Shown: positions 8,192-17,206, numbered from the stretch's first letter. The stretch: DNA of 64,000 bases from Microbacterium sp. AG238 (GCF_003610405.1 NZ_RAQC01000002.1:186001-250000); one strand, 5' to 3'. Numbers and translations: made by a program. Notes: generated by a model from the letters alone, not told the origin.

Positions 8192-9958
8192 TCACGAGAT
8201 GGTGAGCAGGGGGTGGCCCGCGCCGACCGTGGTGCCCGGGGTCGCATCGATGGCGCCGACGACGCCGTCCTTGTGCGCCTGGATGGGCTGCTCCATCTTC
8301 ATCGCCTCGAGCACGACCACGAGGTCGCCCTTGACGACCTGCTGACCGGCCTCGACCGCGACCTTGACGACGGTCGCCTGCATGGGCGACTTCACGGCGT
8401 CTCCGGATGCCGCGGCGCTCGCACTCGCGGCGTGGGAGCGGCGCGACGGGGGCACCTGAGCGGGGCGCCCCACGGCGACCGGCGGTGTGGCGACACGGTC
8501 GGGAAGGCTGACCTCGAGCCGCTTGCCCGAGACCTCGACGACCACGGTGTGGCGGCCGCTCGGCTGCGCGGGAGCCTCCGACTCGCCGTCCCATGCAGGG
8601 ATGTCGTTGACGAACTCGGTCTCGATCCAGCGGGTGAAGACGCCGAACGTGCCGTCCTCCGCCGTGAAGGCGGGCTCGCGCACGACGCGGCGGTGGAACG
8701 GCAGGACCGTCGGCATGCCGGCGACCTCGAACTCGTCGAGCGCGCGTCGCGAGCGCTCGAGGGCTTCCTCGCGGGTGCGCCCAGTGACGATGATCTTGCC
8801 GAGCATCGAGTCGAACGCGCCCGAGACCGAGTCGCCCGCGGTCACGCCGGAGTCGAGACGGATGCCGGGGCCGCCGAACGTCTTGAAGACGTGGATGCGG
8901 CCGGGCTGAGGCAGGAAGTTGCGCCCGGGGTCCTCGCCGTTGATGCGGAACTCGATGGAGTGCCCGACGGGGGCCGGGTCGTCGTAGTCGAGCGTGCCGC
9001 CTTCGGCGATGCGGAACTGCTCGCGGACGAGGTCGATGCCGGTGACCTCTTCGGACACCGGGTGCTCGACCTGCAGTCGGGTGTTGACCTCGAGGAACGA
9101 GATCGTGCCGTCGGCGCCGATGAGGAACTCGCAGGTTCCCGCGCCGACGTAGCCGACCTCGCGCAGGATGGCCTTCGAGGCGGAGTAGAGGATGTCGTTC
9201 TGCTCGGCGGTGAGGAAGGGGGCGGGTGCCTCTTCGACGAGCTTCTGGTGGCGTCGCTGCAGCGAGCAGTCGCGCGTGGAGACGACGACGACGTTGCCGG
9301 CCGCGTCGGCGAGGCACTGGGTCTCGACGTGGCGCGGCTTGTCGAGGTACTTCTCGACGAAGCACTCGCCGCGACCGAACGACGCGATGGCCTCGCGGGT
9401 GGCCGATTCGAAGAGTTCAGCGACCTCGTCGAGCTCGCGCGCGACCTTGAGCCCCCGCCCGCCGCCGCCGTAGGCGGCTTTGATGGCGATCGGCAGACCG
9501 TACTCGTTCGCGAAGGCGATGACCTCGTCGGCGCCGCCCACCGGCCCCGGAGTGCCCGGGGCGAGGGGAGCGCCCACCTTCTCGGCCACGTGGCGCGCGG
9601 TCACCTTGTCGCCGAGAGCCTCGATGGCTTCGGGTGTCGGGCCGATCCAGGTGAGGCCGGCGCCGATGACGGCACGCGCGAACTCGGCGTTCTCGGCGAG
9701 GAAGCCGTAGCCGGGGTGCACGGCGTCGGCACCGGAGCGGCGGGCGACGGAGAGGATCTTCTCGATGGAGAGGTAGGTCTCGGCACTCGTGGATCCCTCG
9801 AGGGCGTACGCCTCGTCGGCGAGGCGAGCGTGGAGCGCGTCGCGATCCTGGTCGGCGTAGACGGCGACCGACGCCTTCCCGCTGTCTCGGGCGGCGCGCA
9901 CGATTCGGACGGCGATCTCGCCGCGGTTCGCGATCAGGACCTTGGCGATCTCAGGCAT
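8192..9958 (-). CDS. accA3: Acyl-CoA carboxylase alpha subunit (biotin carboxylase + BCCP)
   Basis: A 588-residue fused biotin carboxylase and biotin carboxyl carrier protein. It carboxylates its own biotin with bicarbonate and ATP and feeds AccD, making malonyl- or methylmalonyl-CoA. Domains: biotin carboxylase N-domain (1-112, [14 protein letters not shown]), ATP-grasp (about 115-310, [29 protein letters not shown]), C-domain (about 330-440), linker, and biotinyl domain (about 515-588) with EAMKME and the biotin-accepting Lys554. This matches mycobacterial AccA3, the shared alpha subunit. TAGGCT ends 7 nt before the ATG at 9958, a leaderless arrangement. The beta and epsilon subunits and the biotin ligase lie 5.3 kb downstream in the window, separated by Maf, an RNA methyltransferase and a two-component locus. 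Confidence 0.96.
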   Translation of the reverse strand: MPEIAKVLIANRGEIAVRIVRAARDSGKASVAVYADQDRDALHARLADEAYALEGSTSAETYLSIEKILSVARRSGADAVHPGYGFLAENAEFARAVIGAGLTWIGPTPEAIEALGDKVTARHVAEKVGAPLAPGTPGPVGGADEVIAFANEYGLPIAIKAAYGGGGRGLKVARELDEVAELFESATREAIASFGRGECFVEKYLDKPRHVETQCLADAAGNVVVVSTRDCSLQRRHQKLVEEAPAPFLTAEQNDILYSASKAILREVGYVGAGTCEFLIGADGTISFLEVNTRLQVEHPVSEEVTGIDLVREQFRIAEGGTLDYDDPAPVGHSIEFRINGEDPGRNFLPQPGRIHVFKTFGGPGIRLDSGVTAGDSVSGAFDSMLGKIIVTGRTREEALERSRRALDEFEVAGMPTVLPFHRRVVREPAFTAEDGTFGVFTRWIETEFVNDIPAWDGESEAPAQPSGRHTVVVEVSGKRLEVSLPDRVATPPVAVGRPAQVPPSRRSHAASASAAASGDAVKSPMQATVVKVAVEAGQQVVKGDLVVVLEAMKMEQPIQAHKDGVVGAIDATPGTTVGAGHPLLTIS

Positions 9959-9965
9959 GAATGCC

Positions 9966-9971
9966 AGCCTA
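9966..9971 (-). promoter_or_regulatory. -10 box (TAGGCT) of accA3, leaderless type
   Basis: The box ends 7 nt before the ATG at 9958. A perfect palindrome (9996-10016) lies 25 bp upstream of it, across the expected -35 zone. Confidence 0.55.
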
Positions 9972-9995
9972 GCGAGCGCAGGCGCTCCTCTTTTG

Positions 9996-10016
9996 GATCA
10001 CTCGCACAAAGTGATC
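9996..10016. promoter_or_regulatory. Perfect 7-bp inverted repeat upstream of accA3 (operator candidate)
   Basis: GATCACT and AGTGATC are separated by seven bases. The repeat covers the expected -35 region of the accA3 promoter, the usual place for a TetR- or GntR-type repressor to block initiation. No T tract follows on the minus strand, so a terminator for maf is less likely. Confidence 0.4.
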
Positions 10017-10056
10017 GACTGAACGTGGGCGGATGCCTACCAACGCGGCGTCTCGG

Positions 10057-10713
10057 TCACGACGCGCGGGGCGTGGTCCACAGGTCGGGCCAGGCCACAT
10101 CGAGCTCGCGGACGAGGCGGCGCAGCGTCGACAGCGACATCCCCACCACGGTCGAGGGATCGCCCTCGACCCGCGTGATGAAGGCGCCGCCGAGACTGTC
10201 GACGGTGAAGGCGCCCGCGACCTGCAACGGCTCGCCGGTGGCGACGTAAGCCGCGATCTCGTCCGCGGAGATGTCGTCGGCGAAGGTCACCGCGGCCTCG
10301 GCGACCGCGTGAGCCTCACGCGGAGCGGCGCCCGGACGAACCCGGAACACGGAGTGACCGGAGTGGAGGATGCCGGTGCCCCCGCGCATCCGCTCCCACC
10401 GCTCGGTCGCGACCGTCGGGAGCAGGGGCTTGCCGAGCACCTCGCCGTCGAAGGCGAACATCGAGTCACCGCCGATGACGATGCCGTCGAACTCGGGCTC
10501 GTCGCGCAGGAGAGCCGCGACGACGTCGGCGGCCTTGCGGCGCGCGAGCAGCAGAACGTGCTCCTCGGGCGGCAGAACCCGGCCCTCCGCTGATTCGAGC
10601 GCGGCGACGACAGCCTCCTCGTCGACCTCGGGCGCACGTGTCGACGGTTCGATGCCGGCCTGTCGCAGCAGCATGAGTCGGGCGGGGGAGGTCGAGGCGA
10701 GGCACACGCGCAT
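10057..10713 (-). CDS. maf: Maf-type nucleoside triphosphate pyrophosphatase
   Basis: A 218-residue Maf/HAM1-superfamily pyrophosphatase that hydrolyses non-canonical or excess nucleoside triphosphates to the monophosphate. Motifs: the N-terminal VCLASTSPARLMLLRQAGI (Maf S-x-R motif), APEVDEEA, the catalytic GGDSMFAFDGEVLGKP, and the later IAAYVATGEPLQVAGAFTVDSLGGAFI, where the usual GKAG is replaced by a variant. The ATG at 10713 is preferred over an in-frame GTG nine bases earlier because TAGCGT ends exactly 7 nt before the ATG. It is divergent from the RNA methyltransferase. Position between accA3 and accE/accD matches the mycobacterial order, where maf lies between accD5/accE5 and accA3. 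Confidence 0.9.
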   Translation of the reverse strand: MRVCLASTSPARLMLLRQAGIEPSTRAPEVDEEAVVAALESAEGRVLPPEEHVLLLARRKAADVVAALLRDEPEFDGIVIGGDSMFAFDGEVLGKPLLPTVATERWERMRGGTGILHSGHSVFRVRPGAAPREAHAVAEAAVTFADDISADEIAAYVATGEPLQVAGAFTVDSLGGAFITRVEGDPSTVVGMSLSTLRRLVRELDVAWPDLWTTPRAS

Positions 10714-10720
10714 GCCGTTC

Positions 10721-10726
10721 ACGCTA
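10721..10726 (-). promoter_or_regulatory. -10 box (TAGCGT) of maf, leaderless type
   Basis: It ends 7 nt before the ATG at 10713 and decides that start over the GTG at 10722. Confidence 0.5.
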
Positions 10727-10757
10727 CCCGTGGGCGCGTGTGTGCGAGCATCGTGGG

Positions 10758-12053
10758 ATGCAGTCCGGCGACCTTCTCGATCTCGACGTCACCGACGTCG
10801 CCCATGGCGGCGTCTTCGTCGCCCGTCACGAGGGGCGCGTCGTGTTCGTCCCCGACGCGATCCCCGGAGAAAGGGTGCGGGCACGGCTGACCGACACCGC
10901 GAAGTCCTCGTTCTGGCGGGCCGAAGCTCTCGAGGTGCTCGAGGCGTCGCCGCACCGGAGGTCCCATGTCTGGGCCCCGGCCGACATCGGCACCGCACCG
11001 GAGAACCGGCCCGGCGGGGCGGACTTCGGCCACATCGAGCTCACGTACCAGCGCGAGCTCAAGCAGCGGGTCCTGCGCGACGCCCTGCAGCGCTTCGGCG
11101 GCGTCGACAGCGACGTCGTGGTGGCCGCCGCGGGTGCCGACGAGACCGCCGACGGCACCGGATGGCGCACGCGCGTCAGCCTCCACGTCGACGACGAGGG
11201 GCGCATCGGTCCTTTCGCGGCCCGATCGCATCGCGTCGTCGAGGTCGACGATCTGCCCCTGGCGACGCCCGCGATCGCTGACGCGGTGTCGCGCGGCCGC
11301 TCGGCGGCTCCCGGTCGTCTCGACCTGGTGCAGCCCTCCGATGGGCGGGTGCGCGCGCTGCCGCGGCCCGAGACCCCCCGCCGTCGTGGTCGGGGCGGCC
11401 CCCGCCCGGTCGTGGACCCGGCTCTGCGCGAGACGGTGATCGAGCGGGTCGGCGACCGCGAGTTCCGGGTCGACGCGGGGGGCTTCTGGCAGGTCCACCG
11501 TCTCGCGCCGGCTGCTCTGCGGAACGCCGTGCACGAGGGGCTGCGCGCGGCAGGACGCGACGCGGTGGATCCCGAGGCGTGGCACCTCGATCTGTACGGC
11601 GGCGTGGGGCTGCTCGCGGCCGCCGTCGCGGAGCTCGGCGGCCCCGCCACCCGGATCACGAGCGTCGAGTCCGATCCGCGTGCCACCGACCATGCCGGTG
11701 AGAACCTCGCCGAGTGGGTCGGCGCGCGCGCGGAGACCGGTCGCGTCGACCGCTGGCTCGCCCAGACGGAGCAGGCGGCCTCGAGCGCCGAGCGTGCTCG
11801 GATGCGCGCCGGGGTCACGCTCCTCGATCCGCCGCGGGCGGGGGCCGGCCGCGAGGTCGTCGACTCGCTGCTGCGGTTGCGCCCCGCGACCCTCGTCTAC
11901 GTCGCGTGCGATCCCGTCGCCCTCGCGCGCGACCTCGGCATGCTCCGCGCCGGGGGCTATGCGCCCGTGTCGCTGCAGGGGCTCGATCTGTTCCCCAACT
12001 CGCACCACGTCGAGGCGGTCGCGGTACTCACCGACGAGGGTCCGCTGTCCTAG
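10758..12053 (+). CDS. TRAM-domain class I SAM-dependent RNA methyltransferase (TrmA/RlmD-like)
   Basis: A 431-residue m5U-type RNA methyltransferase. An N-terminal TRAM domain (about 1-60) is followed by a linker, a central insert and a C-terminal Rossmann methyltransferase domain (LDLYGGVGLLAAAVAELGG for SAM; LLDPPRAGAGREVV; then YVACDPVALARDL with the catalytic Cys384). The family normally has a cysteine cluster for a 4Fe-4S centre between TRAM and the catalytic part; here that zone (HRRSHVWAPADIG...) has no cysteines, so the cluster seems lost. Substrate (23S rRNA or tRNA uridine) is not decided. The ATG at 10758 gives a normal TRAM start; a GTG at 10740 would add six residues. Divergent from maf. 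Confidence 0.88.
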   Translation: MQSGDLLDLDVTDVAHGGVFVARHEGRVVFVPDAIPGERVRARLTDTAKSSFWRAEALEVLEASPHRRSHVWAPADIGTAPENRPGGADFGHIELTYQRELKQRVLRDALQRFGGVDSDVVVAAAGADETADGTGWRTRVSLHVDDEGRIGPFAARSHRVVEVDDLPLATPAIADAVSRGRSAAPGRLDLVQPSDGRVRALPRPETPRRRGRGGPRPVVDPALRETVIERVGDREFRVDAGGFWQVHRLAPAALRNAVHEGLRAAGRDAVDPEAWHLDLYGGVGLLAAAVAELGGPATRITSVESDPRATDHAGENLAEWVGARAETGRVDRWLAQTEQAASSAERARMRAGVTLLDPPRAGAGREVVDSLLRLRPATLVYVACDPVALARDLGMLRAGGYAPVSLQGLDLFPNSHHVEAVAVLTDEGPLS

Positions 12054-12056
12054 GCT
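12051..12056 (+). promoter_or_regulatory. -10 box (TAGGCT) of the response-regulator operon
   Basis: The box overlaps the TAG stop codon of the methyltransferase and ends 6 nt before the ATG at 12063, a leaderless spacing. Confidence 0.5.
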
Positions 12057-12062
12057 GAGCGC

Positions 12063-12719
12063 ATGACACGGGTGGCACTCATCGACGATCACGAGTCGGT
12101 CCGACTCGGGCTCGCTGCCGCCTGTTCCCGCGCGTCCGTCGTCGACGTCGTCTTCACGGGCAGCACCGTCGCCGAGTACTTGCGCTGGCGCAAAGAGACC
12201 GGCGAGGCACCGGCGGATGTCGTCGTCCTCGACCTCATGCTCGGCGACGGCGCCACCGTCTCCGAGAACGTCGCGCAGCTCGTGTGGGACGGATCGCAGG
12301 TCATCATCCACAGCGTCGCCGACCGGCCGGCCGCCGTGCGCGAGGCGCTCGCCGCCGGAGCGCTCGGCGTCATCAGCAAATCAGCGCGCGCCGATGACGT
12401 CGTCGCGGCGATCCGGACGGTGGCGCGCGGCGAGCACCTCGACAACGTCGAGTGGGCCAGCGCCGTCGACGGCGACCGGGCGTTCGCCGACGCTCAGCTC
12501 TCCGCGCGCGAGCGCGACGTGCTGCGGCTCTATGCGGCGGGCCTTCCGCTGAAGGCCGTGGCCGAACGCCTGGGGATCGCCTATTCCACCGCGAAGGAGA
12601 ACATCACCCGCGTGCGGGTGAAGTACGTCGAGGTCGGCCGCCCCGCACCCACCAAGGTCGACCTCCTCCGCCGTGCGATGGAAGACGGTCTCGTCGCCGA
12701 AGCCTCCGATGTCCGCTGA
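12063..12719 (+). CDS. NarL/FixJ-type response regulator
   Basis: A 218-residue two-component response regulator. The receiver domain (1-125) has the acidic pair DDH at 8-10, the phospho-acceptor Asp57 (VVVLDLML) and the conserved lysine (ISKSARADD). A LuxR-type HTH follows (about 145-205, LSARERDVLRLYAAGLPLKA then the recognition helix STAKENITRVRVKY). The gene overlaps the downstream histidine kinase by 11 bp. A TAGGCT box ends 6 nt before its ATG. The signal and target genes are unknown. The recognition helix departs from the commonest LuxR-type sequence, so target prediction by similarity would be risky. Confidence 0.93.
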   Translation: MTRVALIDDHESVRLGLAAACSRASVVDVVFTGSTVAEYLRWRKETGEAPADVVVLDLMLGDGATVSENVAQLVWDGSQVIIHSVADRPAAVREALAAGALGVISKSARADDVVAAIRTVARGEHLDNVEWASAVDGDRAFADAQLSARERDVLRLYAAGLPLKAVAERLGIAYSTAKENITRVRVKYVEVGRPAPTKVDLLRRAMEDGLVAEASDVR

Positions 12720-13947
12720 CCCCCCTGACACCGGAGTCCCCCGTCCCCGCCGGCCCGCGGAGTTCCGTGAAGCTCTGGCTCAGACGCAGCGGTTCACCCA
12801 GTCGCGCATCGACCGCATCCTGGGAATCGTCGTCGGCGCGGGAAGCTCGGTCATCGGCATCCAGGCGCTCGTGGGCGCGCTCAGCGCGCCGGCGGGAAAC
12901 CCGACCTGGAACACGATTCTGCTGGTCGTCGTCCTCGGCTCGCTCCTGATGATGTGCATCTCCCTCCTCACCTCCCGGGGTGTCCGCGTCTTCGCGGGGA
13001 TCTTCGCGGGCGTCTTCCCGATCGCGACGCTCCTCTGGCCGCTCGCAGCCGGAACCGGCACGACGGTCGACGAGCAACCCTGGCTGTGGTTCCTCATCAA
13101 CGTCGGCACCGTCGCGGCCGTGTTCTGCATGCCGCTCGCGGGGCAGATCGTCTGGGCGTTCCTGCTGCCGCTGCTCTACGGCACCATGCGGCTGACCTTG
13201 CTGCCACTCACGCCCGCCACCGTGCTCGATGTGGCGCTGGACTCCGCGTTCGCCATCATCCTCGCCAGTGTCCTGATCGTCGTGGGATGGATCCTCCGCT
13301 CTCTCGCCGCCAGCATCGACAGCGGGCGGGAGGGGGCCGTGCGCTCCTTCGCGCAGGCGGCGGCCGCCGACGCGGTGGAGAAGGAGCGGGTCGCTGTGGC
13401 AGCGCTCATGCACGACAGTGTGCTGGCGGCCCTCATCGCGGCCGAACGGGCCGAGACCGACCGGGAGCGCACCCTCGCGGTATCGATGGCTCGTGACGCC
13501 CTCACCCGTCTTGCGAACGTCGACCAGGAGGCGGGGGAGGGCCCGGACGCGCCGGTGTCGGCCCCCGCTCTCGGTGCCGAGCTCGAAGCGAGCGTGCGGA
13601 GGCTGCATCCGGCGACCGCCGTCACCCACGACATCGGCCCCGACGCCGTGGCGGTTCCGGGTCGCGTCGCGCGTGCGCTGCAGCTCGCGGCCGCGCAGGC
13701 CGTCACCAACTCGGTCGAACACGCCGCTGCGGCGAACCTGCGCGTCTCGTTCCGAGCCGACGCCACCGGGCTGGGCATCGCAGTGAGCGATGACGGTCCC
13801 GGTTTCGAGGCGTCTCGCGTCGCCGAAGACCGCCTCGGCATCCGCGCGTCGATCATCGCGCGCGTCGCCGCGGTGGCAGGAGTGGCCACCGTCGAATCCG
13901 GCGCGACCGGAACGACCGTGTCGATCAGCTGGCGGGAGCGCCCATGA
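12709..13947 (+). CDS. Membrane sensor histidine kinase (HisKA_3/DesK-like)
   Basis: A 412-residue sensor kinase. After a cytoplasmic N-terminus come about five to six hydrophobic segments (residues 35-205), then a dimerisation helix with His235 (ALMHDSVLAALIAAERAE) and a C-terminal HATPase_c domain (NSVEHA N-box, SDDGPGF G1-box, GLGI-like RLGIRASI, and GATGTTV). The class pairs with NarL-type regulators such as the one directly upstream. The ATG at 12709 lies inside the regulator's last codons; its 3' end overlaps the next gene by 4 bp (ATGA). The long loop-poor membrane region suggests it senses membrane or envelope state, though this is inference. Confidence 0.9.
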   Translation: MSADPPDTGVPRPRRPAEFREALAQTQRFTQSRIDRILGIVVGAGSSVIGIQALVGALSAPAGNPTWNTILLVVVLGSLLMMCISLLTSRGVRVFAGIFAGVFPIATLLWPLAAGTGTTVDEQPWLWFLINVGTVAAVFCMPLAGQIVWAFLLPLLYGTMRLTLLPLTPATVLDVALDSAFAIILASVLIVVGWILRSLAASIDSGREGAVRSFAQAAAADAVEKERVAVAALMHDSVLAALIAAERAETDRERTLAVSMARDALTRLANVDQEAGEGPDAPVSAPALGAELEASVRRLHPATAVTHDIGPDAVAVPGRVARALQLAAAQAVTNSVEHAAAANLRVSFRADATGLGIAVSDDGPGFEASRVAEDRLGIRASIIARVAAVAGVATVESGATGTTVSISWRERP

Positions 13948-15020
13948 ACCGTTCGGTCCGTTGGGTGCTCTCAGCGCTCGGCGTCGCGTTCACCGCGTAT
14001 CTCGCGGTGGGCGGCATGTTCTGGACCCGCCCCGTCGACGTGCCGGTCGTGCTGGTCCTCAACCTCGTGGTGTACCTCGCCGTCACCGGGCTGTGCATCT
14101 TCTGGCCCACGCGGCCGATGGGCGTTCCGTCGCGGCCCGCCGCCGACGTCCCGGCGTTGAGCGCGGTGACGGCGGGGATGAGCCGCCCGGCGCCGCTGCC
14201 CCTGTGGATCGCGCTGCTCGCCTTCGCCGTGACGATCGTGATCCCGTCCGCCACGTGGTGGGCCGCAGGCGAGGCCGGGCGGCTGCAGCCCTTCGCAACC
14301 TGGAGCCTCGGCGGTCTCGGGGCGCTGATGGCGATCCTCGTCGTCCGGCGGCGGTCGATCGTGGCCTGGTCGGGGATCGCGATGCTGTTCCTGCAGTCGG
14401 TCATCTGGATCGGTCCCGAGCCGACTCTGTCGCTCGGCGCCGTCGGTTCCGCCCTCTGGGTGGGCGGTGCGCAGATCATCGTGCTGCTGATCGACCGAGC
14501 CGCCGTCGAGACCGCGCAACTGACGGCCCTTCAACGCGAGGCGTCCGAGTGGCTCGCGACGCAGGAAGGGCGCCGGCGGGAGAGACGCGTTCGCGTCCAG
14601 CGAGCGCTCGCCGTCGCGGGCCCGGTGCTCTCGCGGACCATCAAAGCCGACGGCGACCTCGATGATGACGAACGGCTCCAAGCCCGGCTCGCCGAGGGAC
14701 GTCTGCGTGATGAGCTGCGCGGGCCCCGCCTGCTGGACGATGCGGTGAGACGCGTCCTCGAGGACGTCCGACGCTCGGGCTCTCACGTCACCTTCCTCGA
14801 CGAGGGCGGGCTCGACGGGCTCGATGAACGCGAACTCGCCGCCATTCGAGCCGAGCTCGCCGACGTGCTCGACGGCGTGCGGTCGGAGCGCCTCTACATC
14901 CGCACGTCGACGCATCCCGATACGGCGGTCACGGTGGTCGGCCGATCACGTCACGACGACGGTTCCGACGAGACGGTCGACCTCTGGCGCGAGATCGCGC
15001 GGCCTCGCCCGCGCCTCTGA
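13944..15020 (+). CDS. Membrane protein of unknown function, third gene of the two-component operon
   Basis: A 358-residue protein I do not recognise. The N-terminal 185 residues contain about six hydrophobic segments in a pattern like that of the preceding kinase (MNRSVRWVLSALGVAF; VVLVLNLVVYLAVTGLCIF; LWIALLAFAVTIVI; LGGLGALMAILV; IAMLFLQSVIWIG; GGAQIIVLLID). The C-terminal cytoplasmic half is helical and charged (ALQREASEWLATQEGRRRERR, then RLLDDAVRRVLEDVRRSGSHV) and has no phosphohistidine box and no ATPase motifs. It could be a kinase relative that has lost catalysis and serves as a sensor or scaffold partner. A 4-bp overlap with the kinase argues for equal dosage. A strong hairpin follows the stop. 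Confidence 0.7.
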   Translation: MNRSVRWVLSALGVAFTAYLAVGGMFWTRPVDVPVVLVLNLVVYLAVTGLCIFWPTRPMGVPSRPAADVPALSAVTAGMSRPAPLPLWIALLAFAVTIVIPSATWWAAGEAGRLQPFATWSLGGLGALMAILVVRRRSIVAWSGIAMLFLQSVIWIGPEPTLSLGAVGSALWVGGAQIIVLLIDRAAVETAQLTALQREASEWLATQEGRRRERRVRVQRALAVAGPVLSRTIKADGDLDDDERLQARLAEGRLRDELRGPRLLDDAVRRVLEDVRRSGSHVTFLDEGGLDGLDERELAAIRAELADVLDGVRSERLYIRTSTHPDTAVTVVGRSRHDDGSDETVDLWREIARPRPRL

Positions 15021-15038
15021 TACCGACGGGGTGCTGGG

Positions 15039-15071
15039 GGCGAGGGGCGGCGAAGCCGCCCGCCCCTCGCC
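15039..15071 (+). terminator. GC-rich hairpin after the two-component operon
   Basis: GGCGAGGGGCGGC pairs with a right arm ending GCCCCTCGCC around a short loop, beginning 18 bp after the stop codon. There is no T tract, so an intrinsic terminator of the actinobacterial I-shaped type is the best reading. Confidence 0.6.
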
Positions 15072-15207
15072 ATGCGAGTGGTTACCCGAAAACCGACTCG
15101 CAGCAGTCACCGGCACGAAGCTCAGGTGACCGAACGCAGTAGCGTTCCAGCAGATCCAGTCTGTGGCAATGTGCCAGATCTGTCTGTAGGTATTTCGGGG
15201 GACAAAA

Positions 15208-15235
15208 TCGCTCGGGAGCGAACCGCCCCGAGCGA
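15208..15235 (-). terminator. Intrinsic terminator of the accD-accE operon
   Basis: On the minus strand, a 9-bp stem (TCGCTCGGG with CCCGAGCGA, 10-nt loop) is followed by TTTTG. It lies just beyond the accE stop codon and is the clearest hairpin-plus-T-tract in the window. Confidence 0.7.
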
Positions 15236-15239
15236 GCTG

Positions 15240-15491
15240 TCAGCCGGTGAACCTGCCCCAGCCGAAACCGCGGCGCAGCGGGGTCCGCAGCGCGCGCGCC
15301 GAGCGACGCCACGCCGATTCGGGCGTCGGCTCCGGGGCGACGGCCTCGGCCGCCTCCTGGGCGTACGACTCGCTCACGACGGCGATGAGCGCGGCGAGCT
15401 CTTCGGGCGTCGGGTTGCCGCGGCGCACGTCGATGCGGAGGGGTCGCTCCTCGCGCGCCGCCTCGTCGCGAGCGTCATCCGGCCCGGTCAC
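15240..15491 (-). CDS. accE: Acyl-CoA carboxylase epsilon subunit
   Basis: An 83-residue small subunit found with actinobacterial acyl-CoA carboxylases, where it bridges and stimulates the alpha-beta complex. The recognisable core is [22 protein letters not shown], the family's single conserved motif; the ends vary. The C-terminal [20 protein letters not shown] segment is basic and resembles the tail seen in AccE5-like proteins (S-x-W). The GTG start at 15491 overlaps the accD stop by 4 bp (GTGA), so the subunits are translationally coupled. An intrinsic terminator follows on the same strand. Confidence 0.88.
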   Translation of the reverse strand: MTGPDDARDEAAREERPLRIDVRRGNPTPEELAALIAVVSESYAQEAAEAVAPEPTPESAWRRSARALRTPLRRGFGWGRFTG

Positions 15492-17077
15492 AGCGGGATG
15501 TTCCCGTGCTTCTTCGCGGGCAGCTCGGCCCGCTTGCCGCGCAGCGCGCGCAGCGACTTGGCGATGTACACGCGGGTCTGCGCGGGCTCGATGATGCCGT
15601 CGAGCTCGCCGCGTTCGGCTGCGAGGAACGGGGAAGCCACGTTGTAGGTGTACTCGGATGCCAGGCGCGATCGGACGGCGGCGACATCCTCGCCCGCCTC
15701 TTCGGCGCGCTTGATCTCACCGCGGTAGAGGATGTTCACCGCACCCTGCCCGCCCATCACGGCGATCTCCGCCGTGGGCCAGGCCACGTTGACGTCGGCG
15801 CCCAGCTGCTTCGACCCCATCACGATGTACGCGCCGCCGTAGGCCTTGCGCAAGATCACCGTGACGAGGGGGACCGTCGCCTCGGCGTAGGCATAGAGCA
15901 GCTTGGCGCCGCGGCGGATGACGCCGGTCCACTCCTGGTCGGTGCCCGGGAGGTAGCCCGGGACGTCGACGAGAGTGACGATCGGCACCGAGAAGGCGTC
16001 GCAGAAGCGCACGAACCGGCTCGCCTTCTCGCCGGCGTCGATGTTCAGCGTGCCCGCCATCTGCGAGGGCTGGTTGGCGATGATGCCGACGGTGCGGCCT
16101 TCCACCCGGCCGAAGCCGACGACGATGTTCGGCGCGAACAGCGGCTGCACCTCGAGGAAGTCGCCCTCGTCGACGATGCCGGCGATCACCTGGTGGATGT
16201 CGTAGGGCTGGTTCGGGGAGTCGGGGATGACGGTGTTCAGGGTGCGGTCGTCGTCGGTGGTCTCCCACTCGAAACCGGTCTCGTAGACCGGGGCGTCCGA
16301 CATGTTGTTGTCGGGCAGGAAGCTCAGGAGCGAGCGCGCGTAGTCGATCGCGTCGTCCTCGTCCTCGGCGAGGTAGTGCGCGACACCCGAACGCGTGTTG
16401 TGGGTGTGGGCGCCACCGAGCTCCTCCATGCCGACGTCCTCGCCCGTCACCGTCTTGATGACATCGGGGCCGGTGACGAACATCTGGCTCGTCTTGTCGA
16501 CCATGATCACGAAGTCGGTCAGGGCGGGGGAGTAAACCGCGCCGCCGGCGGCCGGGCCCATGATGAGAGAGATCTGCGGGATGACGCCGGATGCGGCGGT
16601 GTTCAGGCGGAAGATCTCGCCGTACTTGCCGAGCGCCACGACGCCCTCCTGGATGCGGGCGCCGCCGGAGTCGAGGATGCCGATGATCGGCATCCCGCCG
16701 CGGAGGGCGAGCTCCATGACCTTGATGATCTTCTCGCCTGCCGACTCGCCGAGCGAGCCGCCGAACGTGGTGAAGTCCTGCGAGTAGACCGCGACCGTGC
16801 GTCCGTGGATCGTGCCCACCCCGGAGACGACGGAATCGCCGTACGGGCGGGAGCGGTCCATGCCGAACGCGGTGGTGCGATGCCGCACGTACTCGTCGAG
16901 CTCGACGAACGACCCCGGATCGACGAGCATCTCGATACGCTCGCGCGCGGTGAGCTTGCCCTTCTTGTGCTGCTTCTCGCGTGCCGTGTTCTCGGCGTCG
17001 ACGACGGCCGACTGGTAGCGCGCGCGGAGGTCGGCGATCTTGCCGGCGGTCGTGGACAGGTCGGGCTGGTCGGTCAC
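15488..17077 (-). CDS. accD5: Acyl-CoA carboxylase beta (carboxyltransferase) subunit
   Basis: A 529-residue carboxyltransferase that moves CO2 from biotin on AccA to acetyl- or propionyl-CoA. Two crotonase-like halves are visible: the N-terminal half ([43 protein letters not shown]; the oxyanion-hole region [14 protein letters not shown]) and the C-terminal half ([13 protein letters not shown], then [35 protein letters not shown]). The D-V-N in the latter matches the position that favours propionyl-CoA, but longer acyl chains cannot be excluded. The GTG at 17077 is chosen over an upstream ATG because TAGGGT ends 7 nt before it. It is the first gene of the accD-accE unit, divergent from biotin ligase. 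Confidence 0.94.
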   Translation of the reverse strand: MTDQPDLSTTAGKIADLRARYQSAVVDAENTAREKQHKKGKLTARERIEMLVDPGSFVELDEYVRHRTTAFGMDRSRPYGDSVVSGVGTIHGRTVAVYSQDFTTFGGSLGESAGEKIIKVMELALRGGMPIIGILDSGGARIQEGVVALGKYGEIFRLNTAASGVIPQISLIMGPAAGGAVYSPALTDFVIMVDKTSQMFVTGPDVIKTVTGEDVGMEELGGAHTHNTRSGVAHYLAEDEDDAIDYARSLLSFLPDNNMSDAPVYETGFEWETTDDDRTLNTVIPDSPNQPYDIHQVIAGIVDEGDFLEVQPLFAPNIVVGFGRVEGRTVGIIANQPSQMAGTLNIDAGEKASRFVRFCDAFSVPIVTLVDVPGYLPGTDQEWTGVIRRGAKLLYAYAEATVPLVTVILRKAYGGAYIVMGSKQLGADVNVAWPTAEIAVMGGQGAVNILYRGEIKRAEEAGEDVAAVRSRLASEYTYNVASPFLAAERGELDGIIEPAQTRVYIAKSLRALRGKRAELPAKKHGNIPL

Positions 17078-17084
17078 GCGTTCC

Positions 17085-17090
17085 ACCCTA
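17085..17090 (-). promoter_or_regulatory. -10 box (TAGGGT) of accD5-accE
   Basis: It ends 7 nt before the GTG at 17077. The divergent birA gene uses the same hexamer at 17195-17200, so the 129-bp gap holds two near-identical leaderless promoters back to back. Confidence 0.55.
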
Positions 17091-17194
17091 TCCAGCGCTG
17101 CCCCGCAGCCGTTGGAGCACGCCCACAACGACGGCGGCGATCACCTGTGGAAACCCTCGGACGCAACCCCTCGCCTCGCGCCGATCCGGCATCG

Positions 17195-17200
17195 TAGGGT
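17195..17200 (+). promoter_or_regulatory. -10 box (TAGGGT) of birA
   Basis: It ends 6 nt before the ATG at 17207, a leaderless spacing. No clear -35 was seen. Confidence 0.55.
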
Positions 17201-17206
17201 GACGCC

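Noticed and set aside
7874..10249. A 791-codon open frame on the plus strand opposite accA3
   Set aside because: It is the antisense shadow of the biotin carboxylase gene, D/E/R/V-rich with no family motif, and arises from high-GC codon bias.
15506..17197. A 563-codon open frame opposite accD
   Set aside because: Antisense shadow of the carboxyltransferase gene, which has all catalytic motifs.
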